From an uncultured Woeseiaceae bacterium (GTDB taxonomy: Bacteria; Pseudomonadota; Gammaproteobacteria; Woeseiales; Woeseiaceae): a DNA stretch of 5,160 nt. Within the stretch, counting starts at the first letter, position 1; every line of letters starts with the position of its first letter. Position numbers and translations under genes: made by a program. The DNA is taken from assembly GCA_947259435.1 (NCBI GenBank), contig CAMYMP010000109.1, forward strand, positions 1-5,160, given 5' to 3'. The notes under the pieces are model-generated. The model was not told the origin of the DNA, made no database searches, and saw only the letters and a list, made by a program, of their open reading frames with translations. Below are positions 1 through 5,160 of the stretch, piece by piece.

Positions 1-80
1 TTTAGACGAGGAACCTCATAGTGCTTTTGAACAAATCCACGGATCGGATTATTCATCGTCCAGAATTCGATTGAGTTCAT
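1..80 (-). CDS. N-terminal fragment of an unidentified protein, possibly a SAM-dependent methyltransferase (cut by left edge)
   Basis: An open frame on the minus strand starts with ATG at 80-78 and runs off the left edge after 26 complete codons. The peptide starts MNSIEFWTMNNPIRGF and continues VQKHYEVPRL. It reads like a real N-terminus: the segment N-N-P-I-R-x-F-V-Q-x-x-Y-E-x-P resembles, from memory, the start of some class I SAM-dependent methyltransferases, where the glycine-rich SAM loop would follow outside the window. That function is a weak inference. A perfect TATAAT lies 39-44 bases upstream, which supports a transcribed gene. No clear Shine-Dalgarno precedes the ATG. A GTG at 86-84 and a second ATG at codon 9 (56-54) are alternative starts; the frame is closed upstream by TAA at 122-120. 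The gene is divergent from the molybdenum hydroxylase operon. Confidence 0.55.
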   Translation of the reverse strand, partial: MNSIEFWTMNNPIRGFVQKHYEVPRL

Positions 81-118
81 TATCACGGCGCGGCGATCTG
101 TGCTGCTGGAGTGCGACC

Positions 119-124
119 ATTATA
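119..124 (-). promoter_or_regulatory. Likely -10 box (TATAAT) for the leftward gene
   Basis: The minus strand reads TATAAT, a perfect sigma-70 -10 hexamer, 38 bases before the ATG at 80. Transcription would start near 112, giving a leader of about 30 bases. No good -35 match is present at 16-18 bp spacing; the sequence there overlaps the palindrome ATAGCGCTAT, so an activator or repressor could act at this spot. The box is seen directly; its use as a promoter is inferred. Confidence 0.45.
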
Positions 125-137
125 GTTTAGCCACTGA

Positions 138-147
138 ATAGCGCTAT
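138..147. repeat. 10-bp perfect palindrome ATAGCGCTAT, candidate operator
   Basis: The self-complementary sequence ATAGCGCTAT lies where the -35 element of the leftward promoter would be. It is flanked by two TGAAT copies (135-139 and 147-151). Its half GAATAGCG (136-143) recurs inverted as CGCTATTC at 194-201. The position in a divergent intergenic region is typical of a regulator binding site, but a 10-bp palindrome also occurs by chance fairly often. Confidence 0.3.
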
Positions 148-167
148 GAATAAAAAGGGCGACAAGG

Positions 168-177
168 CAGCCGGCTG
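168..177. repeat. 10-bp perfect palindrome CAGCCGGCTG, candidate operator
   Basis: A second perfect 10-bp palindrome sits near the middle of the 182-bp divergent intergenic region, 30 bp (about three helical turns) from the palindrome at 138-147. The sequences of the two differ, so they need not bind the same protein. A regulatory role is inferred only from symmetry and location. Confidence 0.2.
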
Positions 178-189
178 ATCGATTTCGGC

Positions 190-234
190 ATTCCGCTATT
201 CCAATGCATTCAGCACAGGCGTATTTTTTATAGC
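190..234 (+). promoter_or_regulatory. Probable promoter and activator region of the molybdenum hydroxylase operon
   Basis: ATTCC occurs at 190-194 and again at 198-202, and ATTC at 208-211. An 8-bp palindrome AATGCATT lies at 203-210. An AT-rich stretch follows (222-232), with TATTTT at 222-227 and TATAGC at 229-234 as alternative weak -10 boxes. Neither has a convincing -35, which fits an activator-dependent promoter but does not prove one. The leader to the ATG at 263 would be roughly 20-30 bases. Confidence 0.25.
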
Positions 235-252
235 AGCGTTCCGCTGGAAATC

Positions 253-257
253 GGGGA
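253..257 (+). promoter_or_regulatory. Shine-Dalgarno GGGGA of the small subunit gene
   Basis: GGGGA ends five bases before the ATG at 263. The spacing is acceptable and supports this start, as does the fact that the ferredoxin fold begins within a few residues of this Met. Confidence 0.5.
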
Positions 258-262
258 TAACC

Positions 263-742
263 ATGAGCCAGGTCACCTTGAAAATAAACGGACAGACCCA
301 TTCGGTCGACGTGCCGTCCGATATGCCGCTTCTGTGGGCGCTGAGAGACATTTTGAATATGACGGGCACGAAATACAGCTGCGGGATCGGCGTCTGCGGC
401 ACGTGCACCGTGTTAGTCAATGGCACTCCCATGCGGTCTTGTGTCATGCCCGCGATCAGCATGGCCGGCGCTGAGATCACCACGATTGAAGGTCTGGATC
501 CCGATGGCAATCATCCGGTTCAGAAAGCCTGGAATGACGAGGACGTTCCGCAATGCGGCTACTGCCAGAGCGGACAAATCCTCACCGCCAGCGCCTTGCT
601 CAGGGAAAACCCGAATCCAGGCGATCAGGACATCGATGCCGCCATGGCCGGCGTCCTTTGTCGTTGCGGTACCTACTCCCGAATTCGAAAAGCGATCAAA
701 CGCGCCGCGAAATACGCGGCTGAGCAAGGAGACGCGGCATGA
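263..742 (+). CDS. (2Fe-2S)-binding small subunit of a molybdenum hydroxylase (IorA-like)
   Basis: This 159-residue protein is the electron-transfer subunit of a xanthine dehydrogenase-superfamily enzyme, passing electrons from the molybdenum centre to an external acceptor. Residues 1-75 form a plant-type ferredoxin domain with Cys40, Cys45, Cys48 and Cys60 (C-x4-C-x2-C-x11-C). Residues about 80-150 form the [2Fe-2S]-binding helical domain with Cys98, Cys101, Cys133 and Cys135 (CGYC and CRC motifs). All eight cluster ligands are present and the length is normal for stand-alone IorA/CoxS-type subunits (about 150-165 residues). There is no signal peptide; the ferredoxin fold starts directly after the Met. 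The stop overlaps the start of the large subunit gene as ATGA, so the two are probably translationally coupled and made in equal amounts. The family is clear, and the IorA branch is favoured over CoxS because the partner is a Tat-targeted large subunit and no FAD subunit gene is present. The substrate is unknown. Confidence 0.95.
   Translation: MSQVTLKINGQTHSVDVPSDMPLLWALRDILNMTGTKYSCGIGVCGTCTVLVNGTPMRSCVMPAISMAGAEITTIEGLDPDGNHPVQKAWNDEDVPQCGYCQSGQILTASALLRENPNPGDQDIDAAMAGVLCRCGTYSRIRKAIKRAAKYAAEQGDAA
726..731 (+). promoter_or_regulatory. Shine-Dalgarno AAGGAG of the large subunit gene
   Basis: AAGGAG lies inside the end of the small subunit gene, seven bases before the ATG at 739. It is a strong ribosome site and fixes the start that overlaps the upstream stop (ATGA, 739-742). 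Confidence 0.75.
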
Positions 743-2907
743 GCACGATCGAAAAACAGGTGCGCATGGATCGACGGGCTTTCCTGAGAGTCTCTATTCT
801 GGCCTCCGGCGCACTGATGGTTGGCGTAGGATGCAGGGGCTCGTCGCAGGCCAGCAGCTTGGGGAACGATACCTGGAAACCCAATCTGTACGTTCGCATC
901 GGAACCGATGGAATGATCACCATCGTGAGCAAGAATCCCGAAGCCGGACAAGGCGTGAAGACGGCTTTCCCGATGGTCGTAGCAGAGTGCCTGGGTGTCG
1001 ATTGGAAAAACGTAACCGTCGAGCAGGCTGCCCTCGACGATCGTTATGGCCGGCAAGCTGTGGGCGGAAGTCGCGGGACACCCGATGGCTGGGATGACCT
1101 GCGCATAGCGGGAACGGGTGCGCGCTACCTGTTGACGGCGGCGGCCGCCCGCGAGTGGGGCGTGCCTTTTGCGGAGTGCACGGCCGAGAAAGGATTGATC
1201 ATTCATAAAGCTTCCGGCAGATCCAGACGCTATGAGAGCCTTTTGGAAATCGCCGCTACGTTGCCCGTACCGGATGTTTCGGACCTCAAACTCAAAAGCC
1301 GTCCCGCGGAATTCGAGCTATTGGGGACGTTCGTTCCCGGCGTGGATAACCCGAAGATCGTCACGGGGCAGGCCCTGTTCGGCTGCGACACCCGCCTTGA
1401 AGGCATGCTGTATGCAATCTTTGAAAAGTGTCCGACCTATGGCGGCAAGGTTCGCAAGGCGAACGTAGACCAGGTTCGCAAGTTGCCCGGCGTGACGCAT
1501 GCGTTCGTGGTGGACGGTGGCGACAACCTGACGGGCCTTCTGCCCGGTGTGGCCGTCGTTGCAAGGACCTGGTGGGAGGCGCATTCCGCCCGCAAACAAC
1601 TGCGGATCGACTGGAATACGAGTCATTCGGATTCGACAGCTGACTATGATCGTCAGGCAGAAGCCCTGCGAAATGAAGCTGGAGAAACCTTGCGAGCGGA
1701 TGGCGACGTAGAACGGGTTCTCGATGCTGCCTGGAAAGTGGTCAAAGCGAGTTATTACTATCCGTTCGTTTCGCACGCGAACATGGAGCCGCAAAACTGC
1801 ACCGCCCTGTATCACGAGTCCGGGCGGCTCGAGCTTTGGGCGCCGTCGCAAAACCCGAGAGGCGGCAGACAGCTGATCGCCGAAACCATGGACATTCCCG
1901 AGGACAGAATTCACGTGAACCTGACCCGCATCGGCGGCGGCTTTGGTCGCCGCTTGAGACACGATTTTATGGTCGAAGCCGCGTGGATCGCCCGCGAAAT
2001 ACGCCAGCCCGTGCAGCTGCAGTGGTCGCGCGAGGACGACATGCGGCACGACTTCTACCGTCCTGCTGCATGGCATCACTTCACGGCGGGCGTGGACAAG
2101 AACCGCACGATGACCGCCTTCGATCACCACTTCGTGACCTTTGGCCGCGACGGCGAGACGGTGTCCGGCGCCAGCCTGTCGCCCAACCACTACCCGGCGG
2201 GTCTGGTCCCCAATTTCCGTTTGCGGCAGTCGCTCATAGAGACCAACGTCCCGACAGGGCCATGGCGCTCTCCGGGACACTCGGCGTATTGCTGGGCTTA
2301 CCAGAGCTTCTTCGATGAAGTCGCGTTGGCTGCAGAACGCGACCAACTGGAGTTTCGCCTTGATCTGCTTTCAAAATCCTACGGCAAACCGCCTCTGGAT
2401 CTAAAGCGAACCAGCGCTACGCTCGCGCTGGCGGCTGAAAAAGCCGGTTGGGGACGTCGCGCGCTGGGTGCCAATCGTGGCATGGGCATGGGATTCCATT
2501 TCGATCACGGTGGCTTTGTATCGCACGTGGCCGAAGTTGTCGCCGACGGTCCACGTATCATTGTAGAAAAGGTGTACTCGGCAGCCGACGTGGGTCCGAT
2601 CATCAATCTGAGTGGCGCCAGAAACCAGATCGAAGGCGCCGTGACGGACGCTCTGAGCACCGCTCAGCTGGAGATCACTTTCGCCAATGGCGAGGCTGCG
2701 CAGAGCAACTTCGGTGATTACGGGCTGTTGCGCATTAATCAGGCGCCCGAAATCGAATGCCATTTCATTCAGAGCGATAATTCCCCGACCGGTCTCGGCG
2801 AACCACCGTTTGCGGCGGCAACGCCAGCGATTAGCAACGCAATTTTCGCCGCCACCGGAGCGCGGATACGGGAGTTGCCGTTCGGCCGCTCGGGCATCTC
2901 CGTCTGA
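739..2907 (+). CDS. Molybdopterin-dependent large subunit, IorB-like xanthine dehydrogenase-family protein with Tat signal
   Basis: This 722-residue protein is the catalytic subunit of a molybdenum hydroxylase, which in this family inserts oxygen from water into a heterocycle or oxidises an aldehyde. The N-terminus has a twin-arginine motif, DRRAFLR (Arg12-Arg13), then a short hydrophobic stretch (about 18-31), so the folded holoenzyme is probably exported by Tat, carrying the small subunit with it. An IorB-type N-terminal domain follows (about 48-175; [15 protein letters not shown] at 108-122), then the a/b hammerhead region (about 208-290). Cofactor domains show MEPQN (349-353), GGGFGRR (399-405), TGPWRSPG (506-513) and near the end GLGE (685-688), whose Glu688 matches the conserved catalytic glutamate of the superfamily. 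Length is normal for IorB-like proteins (about 700-750). Cys32 follows the hydrophobic stretch, but the residues before it (VGVG) are a poor lipobox. Family assignment is firm. Isoquinoline as substrate is not supported, since many IorB relatives act on aldehydes or other heterocycles. Confidence 0.93.
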   Translation: MSTIEKQVRMDRRAFLRVSILASGALMVGVGCRGSSQASSLGNDTWKPNLYVRIGTDGMITIVSKNPEAGQGVKTAFPMVVAECLGVDWKNVTVEQAALDDRYGRQAVGGSRGTPDGWDDLRIAGTGARYLLTAAAAREWGVPFAECTAEKGLIIHKASGRSRRYESLLEIAATLPVPDVSDLKLKSRPAEFELLGTFVPGVDNPKIVTGQALFGCDTRLEGMLYAIFEKCPTYGGKVRKANVDQVRKLPGVTHAFVVDGGDNLTGLLPGVAVVARTWWEAHSARKQLRIDWNTSHSDSTADYDRQAEALRNEAGETLRADGDVERVLDAAWKVVKASYYYPFVSHANMEPQNCTALYHESGRLELWAPSQNPRGGRQLIAETMDIPEDRIHVNLTRIGGGFGRRLRHDFMVEAAWIAREIRQPVQLQWSREDDMRHDFYRPAAWHHFTAGVDKNRTMTAFDHHFVTFGRDGETVSGASLSPNHYPAGLVPNFRLRQSLIETNVPTGPWRSPGHSAYCWAYQSFFDEVALAAERDQLEFRLDLLSKSYGKPPLDLKRTSATLALAAEKAGWGRRALGANRGMGMGFHFDHGGFVSHVAEVVADGPRIIVEKVYSAADVGPIINLSGARNQIEGAVTDALSTAQLEITFANGEAAQSNFGDYGLLRINQAPEIECHFIQSDNSPTGLGEPPFAAATPAISNAIFAATGARIRELPFGRSGISV

Positions 2908-2918
2908 ACCCAATGGAA

Positions 2919-2947
2919 GAACGGCGGCGTATTCAACGCCGCCGTTC
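2919..2947. terminator. Bidirectional hairpin terminator between convergent genes
   Basis: Arms GAACGGCGGCG (2919-2929) and CGCCGCCGTTC (2937-2947) pair perfectly over 11 bp; T2930 and A2936 extend the stem to 12 bp around a 5-base loop. It starts 12 bases after the large-subunit stop and lies 24 bases beyond the katG stop on the other strand. The trailing T-runs are short on both sides (GTTTCC on plus, TTCC on minus), so it is not a textbook intrinsic terminator, but the strength of the stem and the tail-to-tail location make a shared terminator the best reading. Confidence 0.75.
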
Positions 2948-2971
2948 GTTTCCTGCTGCCTCAGCTATGTT

Positions 2972-5160
2972 TCAGCGGCTGGCGTACACCTCGTCGCCTT
3001 GAGACTCACTCAGGTCGAAGCGGTCGAGAGTCATCACCTTGTTCCAGGCATCAACAAAGTCATTGACGAACTTCTCTTGCCCGCCATTCTCTGCATAGAC
3101 TTCTGCGATAGCGCGAAGCTCCGCGTGTGACCCGAACACGAGGTCAACGGGCGTTGCCTGCCACTTCAAATTGCCCGTGACGCGATCACGCCCCTCGTAA
3201 ATGCCTGCCGCCTTCGATGACTTTGTCCACGTCGTCGACATGCTGAGCAGGTTCACGAAGAAATCGTTGCTCAACGTGCCGGGCCGATCAGTGAATACAC
3301 CGCTTTTAGCGTTTCCGGCGTTAGCGCCTAAGGCGCGCATGCCACCGACCAGAGCGGTCATCTCGGGAGCCGTCAGGGTCAGCAAATCGGCCTTTTCGAC
3401 CAGCATTTGTGCCGGTGACCGGTAGTTAGCTTCACCGAAGTAGTTGCGAAACCCGTCCGCCGTCGGCTTAAGCACGGCAAAAGATTCAACATCGGTCTGC
3501 GCCTGGCTGGCATCGGTGCGTCCCGGCGCGAAAGGAACCGCGACGTCGTGCCCGGCCGCCTTAGCAGCCTGCTCGATAGCTGCCGCTCCGCCCAGAACGA
3601 TCAGGTCGGCGAGCGATACCTTTTTTCCGCCCGTTTGCGCACGGTTGAAGTCTTTTTGAATGCCCGTCAGGCGCTTGAGCACCTTGTCCAGCTCATCCGG
3701 ATCGTTGACGGCCCAACCACTCTGCGGCGCCAGGCGAATGCGCGCGCCGTTCGCTCCACCGCGCATGTCGGTGCCGCGGAAGGTCGAGGCCGACGCCCAG
3801 GCGGTTCGGACCAGCTCGGGTACGGTCAGCTTCGAGTCGAGGATTGAGGCTTTCAACTTCGCGATATCGTCTGCGTCGATCAGCTCATGATCGACGGCCG
3901 GGACGGGGTCTTGCCAGAGCAGTTCTTCGGCAGGAACCTCAGCGCCGACATAGCGCGCACGCGGGCCCATGTCACGGTGCGTCAGCTTGAACCAGGCTTT
4001 GGCGAAGGCGAGTTCGAATTCCTTCGGGTTTTCCTGGAAGCGCTTCGCAATCTTCTTGTAGCTTGGGTCGAACTTGAGCGAAAGATCCGTCGTGAACATG
4101 ATCGGCGCATGCCGCTTCGTCGGATCGTGAGCATCCGGCACGATACTTGATGCGAACTCGCTATCGGGAACCCACTGGATGGCACCTGCGGGGCTCTTCG
4201 TCTGCACCCACTCAAAGGCAAACAAGTTGTCCAGGTATTGCATCGTAAAGGCAGCCGGGGCGGAAGACCATGCGCCTTCCAAACCGCTCGTGATCGTGTC
4301 GGCCGCGTTGCCGCTGCCACACTTGTTTTCCCAGCCGAAGCCCTGCTTTTCGATGCCTTCGGCTGCGGGCTCCCTACCGACGCAATCGGCCGGAGCGGCC
4401 GCGCCATGGGCTTTACCAAACGTGTGTCCGCCGGCGATTAGTGCAACGGTCTCCTCATCGTTCATCGCCATGCGGCCGAACGTCTCGCGAATGTCCTTGG
4501 CAGCCAACAGCGGATCCGGGTTACCGTTCGGACCTTCCGGGTTGACGTAGATCAGGCCCATTTGAACGGCAGCGAGCGGTTTCTTGAGCTTGCGGTCGCC
4601 TTCGTAGCGCTCGTCGGCGAGAAACTCGTTCTCGGGTCCCCAATAAACCAGGTCGGCCTCCCAGTCGTCCTCACGCCCGCCGGCAAAACCGTAAGTGTTA
4701 AAGCCCATGGATTCCAGCGAGACATTGCCCGCGAGGACCATCAGATCTGCCCAGGAGAGATTGCGGCCGTACTTCTGCTTGACCGGCCACAGCAACCGCC
4801 GTGCCTTGTCCAGATTGGCATTGTCAGGCCAGCTGTTAAGCGGCTCGAAGCGCTGCTGACCGCCACCCGCACCGCCTCGGCCGTCGAGCGTTCGGTACGT
4901 GCCTGCACTGTGCCAGGCCATACGAATCATGAACGGCCCGTAGTGACCGTAATCCGCCGGCCACCAGTCCTGTGACGTTTTCAGCAGGGTATCGATGTCC
5001 TTTTTCACGGCATCGAGGTCGAGACTTGCAAACGCCTCAGCGTAGTTGAAGTCTTCGCCCATTGGATTGGACTGGACACCGTGATCGCGGAGCGGACTGA
5101 GGTCTAAGTTTTGAGGCCACCAGAATTGGTTCGACTTCGGCCCATCCTGAGCTAAAGCAG
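2972..5160 (-). CDS. katG: Catalase-peroxidase KatG, probably periplasmic (5' end cut by right edge)
   Basis: A bifunctional haem enzyme that breaks down hydrogen peroxide and oxidises donors by peroxidase activity. The frame has 728 complete codons and stays open through the right edge, so the start is outside. Numbered from the internal Met at 5062, the distal site is Arg47-Trp50-His51 (IRMAWH), the crosslink trio needed for catalase activity is Trp50-Tyr172-Met198, and the proximal site is His213 (GGHTF), Trp265 and Asp326. Arg363 in THRDMGP matches the mobile arginine of the family. The C-terminal peroxidase-like domain (about 400-685) is intact. The 32 residues before Met5062 begin ALAQDG and lead into [13 protein letters not shown], normal KatG N-terminal sequence; ALA followed by QD looks like a signal peptidase I site. 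The only cysteines are Cys227 and Cys248. After the usual RFDL ending there is a 12-residue tail. The gene is convergent with the molybdenum hydroxylase operon. Family is certain; periplasmic location is inferred. Confidence 0.97.
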   Translation of the reverse strand, partial: ALAQDGPKSNQFWWPQNLDLSPLRDHGVQSNPMGEDFNYAEAFASLDLDAVKKDIDTLLKTSQDWWPADYGHYGPFMIRMAWHSAGTYRTLDGRGGAGGGQQRFEPLNSWPDNANLDKARRLLWPVKQKYGRNLSWADLMVLAGNVSLESMGFNTYGFAGGREDDWEADLVYWGPENEFLADERYEGDRKLKKPLAAVQMGLIYVNPEGPNGNPDPLLAAKDIRETFGRMAMNDEETVALIAGGHTFGKAHGAAAPADCVGREPAAEGIEKQGFGWENKCGSGNAADTITSGLEGAWSSAPAAFTMQYLDNLFAFEWVQTKSPAGAIQWVPDSEFASSIVPDAHDPTKRHAPIMFTTDLSLKFDPSYKKIAKRFQENPKEFELAFAKAWFKLTHRDMGPRARYVGAEVPAEELLWQDPVPAVDHELIDADDIAKLKASILDSKLTVPELVRTAWASASTFRGTDMRGGANGARIRLAPQSGWAVNDPDELDKVLKRLTGIQKDFNRAQTGGKKVSLADLIVLGGAAAIEQAAKAAGHDVAVPFAPGRTDASQAQTDVESFAVLKPTADGFRNYFGEANYRSPAQMLVEKADLLTLTAPEMTALVGGMRALGANAGNAKSGVFTDRPGTLSNDFFVNLLSMSTTWTKSSKAAGIYEGRDRVTGNLKWQATPVDLVFGSHAELRAIAEVYAENGGQEKFVNDFVDAWNKVMTLDRFDLSESQGDEVYASR

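Noticed and set aside
83..301. 72-codon minus-strand frame covering the divergent intergenic region
   Set aside because: It overlaps the start of the small subunit gene and the promoter region and has low-complexity, unrecognisable sequence; the frame starting at 80 is a better candidate for the leftward gene.
808..837. Lipoprotein signal with Cys32 of the large subunit as lipidated residue
   Set aside because: The residues before the cysteine (VGVG) are a poor lipobox, and a plain twin-arginine signal explains the N-terminus; kept only as a minor alternative.
420..1097. 225-codon plus-strand frame across the gene junction
   Set aside because: It overlaps both well-supported subunit genes in another frame and its translation is Arg/Pro/Ser-rich, typical of a shadow frame.
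1318..2346. 342-codon open frame on the minus strand
   Set aside because: It lies wholly antisense to the large subunit gene, whose protein has clear family motifs over the same span; the antisense product shows no recognisable motif or ribosome site.
2687..3130. Plus-strand frame spanning the end of the large subunit gene, the terminator and the end of katG
   Set aside because: It would run through a strong hairpin and overlap two real genes; the translation has no recognisable domain.
2972..5062. KatG starting at the internal Met of MGEDF
   Set aside because: The frame continues upstream without a stop to the window edge and encodes conserved KatG N-terminal sequence, so this Met is internal.
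3900..5160. Frameshift or inactivation of katG
   Set aside because: The frame is continuous and every expected haem-site and crosslink residue is present.
1..5160. CRISPR array, tRNA or rRNA, transposon ends, toxin-antitoxin pair
   Set aside because: No regularly spaced repeats, cloverleaf, transposase motif or paired small genes were seen on either strand.

Overview
This window most likely comes from a proteobacterium, by inference from its moderately GC-rich DNA, Shine-Dalgarno-led genes and the families present; no taxonomic marker is visible. It contains two complete genes and two genes cut by the window edges. No RNA gene, CRISPR array, insertion sequence or prophage signature was seen.

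Left edge (1-80, minus strand): the first 26 codons of a gene that leaves the window. It faces away from the next gene across a 182-bp divergent intergenic region (81-262). That region holds a perfect TATAAT box on the minus strand and two perfect 10-bp palindromes. It also holds a cluster of ATTC(C) repeats just upstream of the likely plus-strand promoter.

Centre (263-2907, plus strand): a tight two-gene operon joined by an ATGA overlap. It encodes a two-subunit molybdenum hydroxylase of the isoquinoline 1-oxidoreductase (IorA/IorB) type in the xanthine dehydrogenase superfamily. The small subunit carries two [2Fe-2S] clusters. The large subunit carries the molybdopterin-cofactor domains and begins with a twin-arginine signal. 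No FAD subunit follows, so electrons probably leave from the iron-sulfur subunit to an acceptor encoded elsewhere. The substrate cannot be read from the sequence.

Right (2972-5160, minus strand): a convergent catalase-peroxidase gene, katG, with all the usual catalytic residues. Its frame stays open through the right edge, so the true start lies outside. The first visible residues (ALAQD, then the normal KatG N-terminus) look like the end of a Sec signal peptide. The protein has only two cysteines, both in one loop region, which fits a periplasmic KatG with a possible disulfide. A strong hairpin at 2919-2947 sits between the convergent genes and can serve both as terminator.

The genes may work in one place: a Tat-exported oxidoreductase and an exported peroxide-destroying enzyme would both act in the periplasm. 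They are not co-transcribed, so this link is only an inference. The region looks like ordinary metabolic and stress genes; I found no clear sign of a wholly new system.
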